Source: JBFHRE01 sp036745195 | Lineage (GTDB): Bacteria > Actinomycetota > Acidimicrobiia > Spongiisociales > ZC4RG35 | Length of the DNA stretch: 6,779 bases | Direction: 5' to 3' | Assembly: GCA_036745195.1 (NCBI GenBank) | Contig: DAIOGO010000141.1 | Coordinates: 1-6,779, forward strand | Shown here: positions 1 through 6,163 of the stretch, in pieces | How the letters are laid out: every line of letters starts with the position of its first letter | Numbering within the stretch: the first letter of the stretch is position 1 | Position numbers and translations under genes: made by a program | The notes under the pieces: generated by a model | The model's database searches: none | What the model was told of the DNA's origin: nothing | What the model saw: only the letters and a program-made list of their open reading frames with translations

Positions 1-343
1 ACGGTGTGAACATGACCAGGATCCGCGATGGGCGATCTTCGAGGTTCTGAAAACAGTGGGCAGTTCCCCGAGGCACGAATACAAAGGAACCCGGTGCCGC
101 TTCGAGCAGCTTGTCATCAGCGATGAACCTGAAACGACCGTCGAGCAGATACCACATCTCGTCCTCGCGACGGTGGACGTGGGCAGGTGGGCCCTGTTTC
201 GGGCCGATGGTCACCTCGAGCATCGTGAAGCTGCCGTTGGTTGTCTCTGTGCGGGCTTTGATCGTCGTCGGACCACCGGCCGGACCCGGGATGACCTGAC
301 CCTCGCCATCCTGCACGACAAAAGCCCTGGTCAAACCCGCCAT
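1..343 (-). CDS. Cupin-domain protein, 3' end cut by window
   Basis: The first 114 codons are present; the gene runs off the left edge without a stop. Both conserved cupin motifs are intact. Motif 1 has H55, H57 and E62 followed six residues later by G69. Motif 2 begins at G85 and has P91, G93, H96 and N100. H55, H57, E62 and H96 are the usual metal ligands, so a metal-binding single-domain beta barrel is expected, probably cytoplasmic since no signal peptide is visible. The ATG at 343-341 is preceded at good spacing by AGGGAGGT (minus-strand sense, 355-348), which fixes the start. The family includes small quercetin-dioxygenase-like enzymes, isomerases and sugar- or ligand-binding proteins, and nothing here identifies the substrate. 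It is divergent from the protease gene, with 466 bases between them. The family call is secure; the function is unknown. Confidence 0.9.
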   Translation of the reverse strand, partial: MAGLTRAFVVQDGEGQVIPGPAGGPTTIKARTETTNGSFTMLEVTIGPKQGPPAHVHRREDEMWYLLDGRFRFIADDKLLEAAPGSFVFVPRGTAHCFQNLEDRPSRILVMFTP

Positions 344-473
344 GAACACCTCCCTCTCGGACGTCGGCCCGGTTGGTCGGCGCGTCAGAATGATACGACC
401 GTAGGCGGACCCAACCGCCCTCCTTCGCTGGGAGCCAAGTCGGGAGCCATTCGCCTTGGACTCGACCGTACGG

Positions 474-542
474 CGGTGGACGCCGGTTGACTCGAAAGCC
501 CGTCATACCGGCGTGTGTAGACGGCTGTGGACACCGGTGGAC
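474..542 (+). repeat. Imperfect 18-bp direct repeat pair with nested inverted repeat
   Basis: Positions 474-491 and 525-542 match at 15 of 18 bases (CGGTGGACGCCGGTTGAC against CTGTGGACACCGGTGGAC). Within the second copy there is also a 10-base tandem near-duplication, GTGGACACCG followed by GTGGACCCCG. The octamers ACGCCGGT (480-487) and ACCGGCGT (507-514) form a perfect inverted repeat with a 19-base spacer, so a hairpin is possible. The second direct copy falls inside the D-arm region of the tRNA-like sequence and may explain why that arm is too long. The function is unknown; the repeats may simply be debris from local duplication. Confidence 0.45.
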
Positions 543-597
543 CCCGCTTGGAGATCTACGGGCCAGGAGGTTGGGGGTTCAAGTCCCTCCAGGCGCG
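511..597 (+). pseudogene. Degenerate tRNA-Arg(ACG)-like sequence
   Basis: Read as a tRNA, the parts fall in the right order. The 5' acceptor strand GCGTGTG (511-517) pairs at six of seven positions, with one G-T, with CAGGCGC (590-596). TA at positions 8-9 follows (518-519). The anticodon stem CTTGG (547-551) pairs with CCAGG (563-567). CT-ACG-GG (556-562) fits C32-U33-anticodon ACG. The variable region is AGGTT (568-572). The T-arm is GGGGG, TTCAAGT, CCCTC (573-589). Defects are clear: 27 bases lie between A9 and the anticodon stem instead of about 17, matching a 10-base near-duplication; the D-stem does not pair; the anticodon loop has 11 bases; and there is no CCA after the discriminator. 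A decayed tRNA gene fits best. A functional but aberrant tRNA, or the tRNA-end remnant of an integration site, cannot be excluded. Confidence 0.45.
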
Positions 598-653
598 CTG
601 GTGAGAGACAATTCGCCGAGGTTCGAGGGCTCCACTCAAGCGCAGGGCGCGCC
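592..653. repeat. Inverted repeat GGCGCGC/GCGCGCC flanking tRNA-like scraps
   Basis: GGCGCGC at 592-598 is the exact complement of GCGCGCC at 647-653, separated by 48 bases. The left arm overlaps the 3' acceptor part of the tRNA-like sequence. The right arm is followed at 654-670 by AGCCAACTGGTAGCACC, which resembles a tRNA D-arm (AGCTCAACTGGTAGAGC type) with bases missing. With such GC-rich sequence the pairing could be chance, but the association with tRNA-like pieces makes a duplicated or rearranged tRNA remnant plausible. Confidence 0.3.
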
Positions 654-711
654 AGCCAACTGGTAGCACCGGTCGTGGCATCCAGGGACTAGTCATGTTG
701 GGGGCAAGAAT

Positions 712-731
712 GATGGTCCGTTTGGACTATC
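712..731. promoter_or_regulatory. 8-bp hairpin upstream of the protease gene
   Basis: GATGGTCC (712-719) and GGACTATC (724-731) can pair over eight positions, with one G-T, around a GTTT loop. It lies about 80 bases before the protease start. There is no T-run after it, so a terminator is unlikely. It could be a near-palindromic operator or a leader hairpin. This is a sequence observation only. Confidence 0.3.
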
Positions 732-764
732 CACCAAATGGCCCTCTTGGCCTAGCCAGCTCTC

Positions 765-780
765 GGTCGATGTTGGTCGA
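765..780 (+). promoter_or_regulatory. Tandem GGTCGA repeats, 10 bp apart
   Basis: The hexamer GGTCGA occurs at 765-770 and again at 775-780, one helical turn apart, 30 to 45 bases before the protease start. Direct repeats with this spacing are typical of sites bound by tandem response-regulator monomers. Given the kinase encoded downstream, a regulator site is a reasonable guess, but chance is quite possible. Confidence 0.2.
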
Positions 781-809
781 GTGACATTGGACGCATGGAG
801 GCATATCTG

Positions 810-2324
810 ATGAGAACTCACTTGGGGCAACGCTCGCTTCGCAAGCTGTCGCTGGCGGTTGTGGTCCTCAGCCTCGTCATCCCGGTGACCCCGGCGCTGG
901 CCGCCAAGTCGAGCGACACCACGTCCAGCACAACGACCGAAACGGATACCACGACCACAACAGTCACCACGACCACCGCCGTGGCATCGACACCGACGAC
1001 GTTGTTCGACGTGGCTGGCGCCATCGGTCTGGTTGATAGGAAGGGCAGGTCAAACACCGCGGCCACAGGCCGCGGTGTGATCATCGCCATGATCGATACC
1101 GGTGTGGTTCCGGTGGCGGGCCTGCAACATTCGAATGTCATCTACGGGCCGGATTTCACCCCGGAGGACATGAACGACGACCTCCGTTCGCTCGACACGA
1201 ACGGTCATGGCACCCATCTGGCCGGGATCATGGTCGCGACGGATGCCGCATGGGCAAGCGGTGACAAGAGACGCACTTCGACGAGAACCCTCGGCATCGC
1301 GCCCGACGCCACCCTGCTGAGCATCAAAGCCGGCGCCGCCGACGGCGGAGCCGACATCACCCAGGTGATCGCAGCGATCAACTGGGTCACCGCTCAGAAG
1401 ACTTCGGGTGAGACCGATATCGACATCCTCAACCTCGCTTTCAGCGCAGACTCGAGAGAGCTCTACTTCACCGATCCTCTGGTCTACGCCGTGGAAAGGG
1501 CCTGGAGGGCGGGAATCGTCGTTGTGGTGGCGGGAGGGAACGAAGGCCAGGACCAGTGGCAGCTCACCAGCCCCGCCCGGGATCCCTTTGTGATCGCGGT
1601 CGGTGCCAGCGAACTCACGAAGAAGAACACTTCCCCTGCAGCATTCAGCAGCAAGGGCGTCTTCCGGCCGGTTGACGTCCACGCCCCCGGGTCCTCGATC
1701 GTTTCCCTCCGCAACCCCGGGTCGTGGTCAGATGCATACAACGAGGCTGGTCGAGTCGGAGAAGATCTCGTGCGGGGGTCGGGAACCTCACAGTCCAGTG
1801 CGGTGGTGTCGGCCGCTGCTGCCCTGCTCCTAGAGATGCGTCCGAACCTGACACCCGATCAAGTCAAGGGTGTCTTGACCGGCTCGGCCACTAGCGTCAG
1901 CACTGGCGACACGTCCTGGCCGCTGCGCTATCTCAACCTCGCCGCTGCCATGACCTTTGTCCCGAGCGACAGGCCTCAGGGCCACATCCCGGCGAGCGGG
2001 GACGGGACGATCGAGGCGGTACGAGGCGAGTTGAGGATCAGCCTCGACGGCGTCGAGCTCGCCGGCGAGATCGACATCTTCGGGAACAAATGGTCGGCTA
2101 GCCGCTGGACGACCGACGCGTGGACGGGGTCGCGTTGGACGGGGTCGCGTTGGACGGTCGACATGTGGTCAGGCAGCAACTGGTCGGGGTCTCGCTGGAC
2201 CACCGATTCGTGGTCGGGCTCCCGTTGGACCGGGTCCCGTTGGACGGAGACAGACTGGTCGGGCTCCCGTTGGACCGGGTCCCGTTGGACCGGCTCGCGC
2301 TGGACATACGCCAACTGGACCTGA
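810..2324 (+). CDS. Secreted S8 (subtilisin-family) serine protease with Trp-repeat tail
   Basis: A 504-residue exported endopeptidase. The ATG at 810 is chosen over one at 795 because GGAGG (797-801) sits eight bases before it and the product then begins with a clean signal peptide: basic residues to about 12, a hydrophobic stretch LSLAVVVLSLVIPV, and a likely cut after PALA near residue 31. A Thr/Ser-rich linker covers about 34-64. The catalytic domain has D96 (in IDTG), H133 (in NGHGTH), oxyanion N244 (in AGGNEG) and S327 (in GSGTSQSS), so the active site is complete. Only a short linker precedes it, so no I9-type propeptide inhibitor is present. After about residue 385 a short spacer leads into a tail (425-504) with Trp at every fifth position. 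No LPXTG or C-terminal TM segment is seen; the protein is probably released or wall-associated. Its stop codon overlaps the kinase start. The substrate is unknown. Confidence 0.93.
   Translation: MRTHLGQRSLRKLSLAVVVLSLVIPVTPALAAKSSDTTSSTTTETDTTTTTVTTTTAVASTPTTLFDVAGAIGLVDRKGRSNTAATGRGVIIAMIDTGVVPVAGLQHSNVIYGPDFTPEDMNDDLRSLDTNGHGTHLAGIMVATDAAWASGDKRRTSTRTLGIAPDATLLSIKAGAADGGADITQVIAAINWVTAQKTSGETDIDILNLAFSADSRELYFTDPLVYAVERAWRAGIVVVVAGGNEGQDQWQLTSPARDPFVIAVGASELTKKNTSPAAFSSKGVFRPVDVHAPGSSIVSLRNPGSWSDAYNEAGRVGEDLVRGSGTSQSSAVVSAAAALLLEMRPNLTPDQVKGVLTGSATSVSTGDTSWPLRYLNLAAAMTFVPSDRPQGHIPASGDGTIEAVRGELRISLDGVELAGEIDIFGNKWSASRWTTDAWTGSRWTGSRWTVDMWSGSNWSGSRWTTDSWSGSRWTGSRWTETDWSGSRWTGSRWTGSRWTYANWT
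2091..2321 (+). repeat. 15-bp tandem repeats encoding W-[ST]-G-S-R pentapeptides
   Basis: Sixteen tryptophans, protease residues 428 to 503, are spaced exactly five residues apart. The commonest unit is W-T/S-G-S-R; variants such as TTDA, TVDM, TETD and TYAN come between. At DNA level the unit is 15 bp. TGGACGGGGTCGCGT is repeated exactly at 2121-2135 and 2136-2150, and a 35-bp segment at 2211-2245 recurs perfectly at 2256-2290, an offset of three units. Such near-identical copies point to recent duplication by slippage or unequal recombination, and any change of whole units stays in frame. The repeats contain no stops in several other frames, which creates long spurious frames on both strands. 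Confidence 0.9.
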
Positions 2325-4306
2325 TGAGTGCGGAAACCAGGCGCCAGGTCGAGTACCTCGGGGAACGATCTCTCCCGGAAGGCGGCATCGCGGGCCCCAT
2401 CCTGGAGCTTCTCCCCGACCCACCCCGGTCCGGCTCCAGCCTGAGCGCGAAGGCACTCGTAACCCTGATCCGCCGTCGGCCGAGTGTTACCGCCTGGGTA
2501 CTCACGTTGACCATGGCGGTGGTGACCATGGTCGCACTGGCCTCGCTTCCTCACGATGCGCCACCGCTGGTGGCCTCCAATGCCGGCTGGTGGATGCTGG
2601 CTGCCGCCTTTGCCATAACTGAGGCCCGGCCCATTCACCTCATGACCAATCGCGGGGCTCACACTCTCAACCCGATCGAGATCCCCCTGGTGATCTCGTT
2701 GGCTCTGATCGGTGGGCCGGCCACGGTATTCGCCCGCCTGATGGGATGGTTGCTCTACGCCGTCATCGTCCGAAAGACCACGTTCCTCAAGGCCGCCTTC
2801 AATCTCGCCGCGGCTGGTGTCGGTGCGGCGGTGGCGGCCACCGCCGCCAGCCTGATCGAGGGGCCCGTCAGCAACCCCATGAACTGGGTGTGGCTTCTCG
2901 GTGGCTCTGTGGCAGGCGGCGTTGTCACCTCGTTGGCGGTGGCACTCGTGCTCACGGCGTTCGACGATGAGAGGACGTTTATCGAGTTCCGGACGGAGGT
3001 TGCGATCGCCACCGGCCAAGTGGCCGCCGGCTCGATGGTCGGTCTGGCGATAGTCCTGCCCCTCGCCGTCAACCTGTGGACACTGGCGTTCTCCGGCGTG
3101 TTGATCCTGGCCTTCTATGCCGCCCTTGCCGTCTACGGGCGCCTGCGGCAGCGGCATGTCGAGCTCGAAGGCATCTACGCCTTCACGACTTCCCTAGATC
3201 GCACGTCGACGATGGAGGAACTCGTGGACGAGATCACCACCGGGGTGTCCAGAGCCCTCAAAGTGCGAAGAGTCGAATTGACGGTGGATGGTGACGACGG
3301 TCCGATCACCGGGTCGTGTATCGATGGAGTTGCCCAGCGCAGGGCGGGCGAATCCTCGTCGACACACTCATCCATTCGTACCCTCGAGGGCGCTCACCTC
3401 ACGTCACCCCTTCGTTCGGCGCCCGACGCCGTTATCGGCTCGTTGACGGTATCGGGGCGCGAAGAGGAGATCTCCTTCAGCGACTCGGATCGGCGGCTCC
3501 TCGAGGCGATGGCGTCACAGGCCGGGTCTGCCCTGTCCCGCGCGGTTGTCGAGTACCGCCTTCGTAGCCAGGTCGAACACAATCAGCAACTCATTCGTTC
3601 CAAGGACCAACTCATTGCCGCCGTGTCACATGAGCTACGCACCCCGCTCACGGGGATCCTCGGATTCGCCGAGATCCTCAAAGAGGGCGTCAGCGACATG
3701 GACGCGGATTCCCAGCAGGAACTGGCCGGGAGTATCGCGGCAGAGGCACTCGATCTCAGCTTCATTGTCGAGGACCTCCTGACTGCGGCACGATTCGAGC
3801 TGGGGCAGCTCACAATCAAGCCGTCGGTCGTCGACATTCACCCCCTCGTGGGCGCCTCGGCCAAGCCGTTCGAGGGCCTCGTCAAGGTGATTCCCGAGTC
3901 CGCCCAGCCGATCACGGCGGTCGCCACCGACCCCCCTCGAGCTCGCCAGATCGTCCGCAACCTCATCAGCAACGCCATCAAGTATGGGGGGCCCGAGGTC
4001 GTAGTCCGGATCGGTGATCTGGGCGAGGTCGTCGCCGTCGACGTGTGTGACAACGGTCTGGGCGTCAACCCCGCCGACTCGGATCGGATCTTCCTTCCCT
4101 ATCAGACCGCTCACCCGCAAACCACCCAGCCCGGCGCAGTGGGTTTGGGTCTGCCCATCTCGAGGGAGTTGGCTCGCACGATGGGTGGGGACGTGACCTA
4201 CCACCGAGACCGGGGCTGGACGGTGTTTCGCCTGACCCTGCCAAGGGTCTCCGTGTCGCCGCGGGCAGAACTGCCCACTCCCGACAGGGAGGCTTGGGCC
4301 TCCTGA
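2324..4306 (+). CDS. Membrane sensor histidine kinase (multi-TM, GAF, HisKA, HATPase_c)
   Basis: A 660-residue kinase. The ATG at 2324 overlaps the protease stop as TGATG, with no clear ribosome binding site, so translation probably depends on ribosomes finishing the protease. About eight hydrophobic segments follow (near 55-75, 88-103, 118-132, 134-149, 157-178, 188-212, 227-247, 252-271). The EIPLV and K-A-A-F-N-L stretches recall an N-terminal membrane domain seen in actinobacterial signalling proteins (from memory). A GAF-like domain spans about 277-410. The HisKA H-box has phosphoacceptor H436 in SHELRTP. The ATPase domain has N-box N550 in NLISNAIKYG, D576 in DNGLG and the G2 box GLGL near 607-610. 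All catalytic motifs are present, so autophosphorylation is expected. No receiver domain is fused, and no response regulator is in the window. The signal is unknown; co-expression with the protease hints at an envelope-related cue. Confidence 0.92.
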   Translation: MSAETRRQVEYLGERSLPEGGIAGPILELLPDPPRSGSSLSAKALVTLIRRRPSVTAWVLTLTMAVVTMVALASLPHDAPPLVASNAGWWMLAAAFAITEARPIHLMTNRGAHTLNPIEIPLVISLALIGGPATVFARLMGWLLYAVIVRKTTFLKAAFNLAAAGVGAAVAATAASLIEGPVSNPMNWVWLLGGSVAGGVVTSLAVALVLTAFDDERTFIEFRTEVAIATGQVAAGSMVGLAIVLPLAVNLWTLAFSGVLILAFYAALAVYGRLRQRHVELEGIYAFTTSLDRTSTMEELVDEITTGVSRALKVRRVELTVDGDDGPITGSCIDGVAQRRAGESSSTHSSIRTLEGAHLTSPLRSAPDAVIGSLTVSGREEEISFSDSDRRLLEAMASQAGSALSRAVVEYRLRSQVEHNQQLIRSKDQLIAAVSHELRTPLTGILGFAEILKEGVSDMDADSQQELAGSIAAEALDLSFIVEDLLTAARFELGQLTIKPSVVDIHPLVGASAKPFEGLVKVIPESAQPITAVATDPPRARQIVRNLISNAIKYGGPEVVVRIGDLGEVVAVDVCDNGLGVNPADSDRIFLPYQTAHPQTTQPGAVGLGLPISRELARTMGGDVTYHRDRGWTVFRLTLPRVSVSPRAELPTPDREAWAS

Positions 4307-4311
4307 GCGGG

Positions 4312-4342
4312 CGTGAGACCGGGCCCACCGCCGGTTCTCACG
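4312..4342. terminator. Hairpin between convergent kinase and PlsC genes
   Basis: CGTGAGA-CCGG (4312-4322) pairs with CCGGTTCTCACG (4331-4342), giving about 11 pairs with one bulged T and an 8-base loop. It begins five bases after the kinase stop codon and overlaps the PlsC stop codon (4338-4340), so it could end transcripts from both sides. No T-run follows on either strand, so it is not a textbook intrinsic terminator, though such structures are common in high-GC bacteria. Confidence 0.5.
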
Positions 4343-4985
4343 GGTCGATCTCGGCTTCCGGCACACGAGCCAGTTGCTCGCCGACCCAGTCGGCCCAACG
4401 CCGGGTCAGCTCGAACGAGTCGTCGCCGGCGGGCAACGGCTCCCCGACCACCACCCGTATCGGCGCTCGGTGGGGGCGGTTGTCGAGTCCCATCGCCTTC
4501 CCGGTTCCCAGGACGGCCACCGGGACCAGCGGGACGCCGGTTCGGACCGCCAGCCAGGCTGCCCCCCGCCGAGGGGGCTGGTCCCCCCAATGCCGGACCC
4601 GCGTCCCCTCGGGGAACACCCCTACGGCCTCGCCGGCGTCGAGGTGAGCGAGGGCGGTCCTCACCCCGGCGATGGACGCATTGCGTCGGGACACCGTGAT
4701 CACCCCCACTGCCGGCAGGATGCCGGCCAGGAAACGATTGGCGCCGAACAAGTCGTCGAGAGCCAGAAAGCGGATCGGGGTCCCCAGCACCGCCCCGATC
4801 GCCGGCGGGTCTAGGTGGGAGTAGTGGTTGGAAGCCAGCACGAACGGCGGGCGAGGGAGAGTGGCGGGCTTTTCGTAGCGCAGCGAGAACCCGAGGCGTC
4901 CGGCCGTTCTCACCACCCCCGGGCCTAGCGACCACAAGAGCCGGCCCGCCGGCCTGATCGGCCGATAACGATCTGAGGAAGTCAT
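4338..4985 (-). CDS. PlsC-type lysophospholipid/glycerolipid acyltransferase
   Basis: A 215-residue protein of the 1-acyl-glycerol-3-phosphate acyltransferase family, which transfers an acyl chain to a lysophospholipid or similar acceptor at the inner membrane face. The HX4D catalytic motif is H54-Y-S-H-L-D59, inside ASNHYSHLDP. The substrate-binding motif FPEGTR is at 124-129, and the later PLVPVAVLG motif starts at 152. A VSRRN segment near 98-102 fits motif II. The length is near the usual 200-250. The ATG at 4985 is preferred because the frame extends upstream only to a TTG at 5114, which would overlap the preceding gene by about 86 bases and add a Pro/Ser-rich leader; no strong ribosome binding site is visible at either. 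It lies 43 bases after the DmdA-like gene on the same strand. The family is sure; whether it is the housekeeping PlsC or a paralogue with another acceptor is not. Confidence 0.92.
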   Translation of the reverse strand: MTSSDRYRPIRPAGRLLWSLGPGVVRTAGRLGFSLRYEKPATLPRPPFVLASNHYSHLDPPAIGAVLGTPIRFLALDDLFGANRFLAGILPAVGVITVSRRNASIAGVRTALAHLDAGEAVGVFPEGTRVRHWGDQPPRRGAAWLAVRTGVPLVPVAVLGTGKAMGLDNRPHRAPIRVVVGEPLPAGDDSFELTRRWADWVGEQLARVPEAEIDP

Positions 4986-5028
4986 CGGCGCAACCGTAGA
5001 CCGGCCAGACGACCCGGACGTCAGACGG

Positions 5029-6141
5029 TCACCTGCCGATGAAGGGGAGGGGGTGGGTGACGGCCCGGATGGGACCGGTGGGTCCTTCGATCTGGAGTTC
5101 GGTCTGCTCGGCAATCACCCGGCTCGCCACCTGTGCCAGTCCGATCGTTCGCTGCAGGCGAGGCGAGAAGACCAGGGCCGACATCGTTCCCACCGGCTGC
5201 CCGGAGGACAGGACCGCCACCCGCTCGGGAAGCGGCCACGCCTCCCGGATTTCCCCGTCGAGCACCAGGCCGGTCATGAGCCGTTCCGGCCCGGCAGCGG
5301 CGATCCGGGTCAGGGCGGCCTTGCCGATGTAGTCGACCGGGGTGTCGACGTCGACGAATTGGGCCATGTTGGCCTCGAACGGATTGGAGCCGGGGGTGGT
5401 GTCGCCCCCGAAGGAGAGCAGGGCGCTCTCCACTCGCTCGACATGATTGGGTGCCCCCGGCCCGATGTCGTAGGGCGCACCAGCCGTCATCACCGCGTCC
5501 CACAGTTCGGTGCCACGCGACCCGTCGCGCAGGAACAACTCGAAGCCACCCTGCTTGCTCCAGCCGGAACGGCACAGCACCAGCGGGATGCCGTCCAAGT
5601 CGGTTTCGATGAATCCGAACAGGGGGATCGAGCGGATCGCCTCCCCGAACAGGTCGGCGATCACTTCGACTGCCTTGGGGCCTTGGACTGCCAGCGGTGA
5701 CACGTCGGGTTCGGTCACCTCGACCTCGAAGCCCCGCTCGGCCGCCACCGCCCTCACCCACAGGAGCATGTCGGCGTCGGCCAGCGAGAACCAGTATCGA
5801 TCCTCCAGCTTGAGCAAGACCGGGTCGTTGAGAAGTGCTCCGGCGTGATCGCACATGGCCACGTACTTGCCTCTCCCCACCTTCATGGCGGTGAGGTCCC
5901 GGGCGGAGAGATATTGGACCAGTTGGTGGGCGTCGGGCCCGCTCACCTCCACCTGCCGTTCACACGCCACATCCCACAGGGCGACTCCCTCGATGAGCCT
6001 CCGGTATTCGGCGGCGAGGTCGCCGAACGACAATGGCAGCAGCATCTTGTTGTAGACGGAGAACCCGTTCACCCCGGCCCGTACGGTGGCTTCGTAGAAG
6101 GGGGAGGTGCGGATTCGGGGGCTGATGACGAGATTGGGCAC
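5029..6141 (-). CDS. dmdA: GcvT-fold folate-dependent protein, DMSP demethylase (DmdA)-like
   Basis: A 370-residue member of the aminomethyltransferase (GcvT) fold. The length is almost that of the Pelagibacter DmdA (about 369), which moves a methyl group from dimethylsulfoniopropionate to tetrahydrofolate, leaving methylmercaptopropionate. Stretches I recognise from DmdA-type proteins are SVYNKMLLP (28-36), LWDVACERQVEV (55-66), LLNDPVLLKL (103-112), EPDVSPLAVQGPK (144-156), SGWSKQGGFEL (192-202), and PNHVERVESALLSFG (231-245). The GFE glutamate E201 corresponds to the folate-side glutamate of GcvT proteins. The C-terminal barrel runs from about 285 to the end (PFIGR). The start is GTG at 6141; no in-frame start lies just upstream and no ribosome binding site is seen, which fits a leaderless message. 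PlsC follows after 43 bases. The GcvT family is certain. The DMSP substrate is from remembered similarity; close relatives of unknown substrate exist, so dmdA is provisional. Confidence 0.78.
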   Translation of the reverse strand: MPNLVISPRIRTSPFYEATVRAGVNGFSVYNKMLLPLSFGDLAAEYRRLIEGVALWDVACERQVEVSGPDAHQLVQYLSARDLTAMKVGRGKYVAMCDHAGALLNDPVLLKLEDRYWFSLADADMLLWVRAVAAERGFEVEVTEPDVSPLAVQGPKAVEVIADLFGEAIRSIPLFGFIETDLDGIPLVLCRSGWSKQGGFELFLRDGSRGTELWDAVMTAGAPYDIGPGAPNHVERVESALLSFGGDTTPGSNPFEANMAQFVDVDTPVDYIGKAALTRIAAAGPERLMTGLVLDGEIREAWPLPERVAVLSSGQPVGTMSALVFSPRLQRTIGLAQVASRVIAEQTELQIEGPTGPIRAVTHPLPFIGR

Positions 6142-6147
6142 GCCCGC

Positions 6148-6153
6148 ACGATA
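6148..6153 (-). promoter_or_regulatory. Candidate -10 element for leaderless dmdA-like transcript
   Basis: On the minus strand TATCGT, matching TANNNT, ends six bases before the GTG start at 6141. That spacing would place transcription initiation on the start codon itself, as in leaderless actinobacterial genes, and the gene has no Shine-Dalgarno sequence. No good -35 hexamer is visible at the usual distance, so this is only a candidate. Confidence 0.35.
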
Positions 6154-6163
6154 CCGGCGCCCC

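Larger units (their letters stand above)
344..809. other. 466-base intergenic stretch without a convincing gene
   Basis: This region separates the divergent cupin and protease genes. I find no reading frame with a ribosome binding site and a plausible protein. The frame open from 456 to 692 translates a tRNA-like sequence and is very probably spurious. The stretch contains the cupin Shine-Dalgarno sequence at its left end, a degenerate tRNA-Arg-like sequence (511-597), imperfect repeats (474-542), an inverted repeat (592-598 with 647-653), an 8-bp hairpin (712-731) and a tandem GGTCGA pair (765-780). It must also contain the protease promoter, but I cannot pick a convincing -35/-10 pair by eye. 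Confidence 0.6.

Noticed and set aside
56..692. Plus-strand open frames at 56-490 and 456-692
   Set aside because: The first is antisense to the cupin gene. The second reads through the tRNA-like sequence and yields the EVGGSSPS string typical of spurious translations of tRNA T-arms.
795..809. Protease start at the upstream ATG
   Set aside because: The ATG at 795 lacks a ribosome binding site and overlaps the GGAGG that serves the ATG at 810. The 810 start gives a standard signal peptide.
2091..2321. CRISPR array or non-coding satellite in the repeat region
   Set aside because: The units are 15 bp, contiguous and without spacers, and keep the protease frame open with conserved Trp, so they are coding repeats.
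2120..2323. Kinase start 68 codons earlier
   Set aside because: The added residues are a frame-shifted reading of the 15-bp repeat (LDGVA-type units). The TGATG start at 2324 is far more natural.
1976..3157. 393-codon open frame on the minus strand across the repeat tail and the kinase start
   Set aside because: It is antisense to two well-supported genes. Its Gln-Arg-Asp-Pro-Val repeats are just the complement of the Trp repeat, and the rest is low-complexity His/Gly/Arg sequence with no domain.
4986..5114. Longer PlsC N-terminus from a TTG
   Set aside because: It would overlap the dmdA-like gene by about 86 bases and add a Pro/Ser-rich stretch not found in the family.
5021..5854. 277-codon minus-strand frame inside the DmdA-like gene, and the matching plus-strand frame 5053-5700
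   Set aside because: Both are shadows of the real frame, with low-complexity Arg/Gly or mixed sequence and no recognisable domain.
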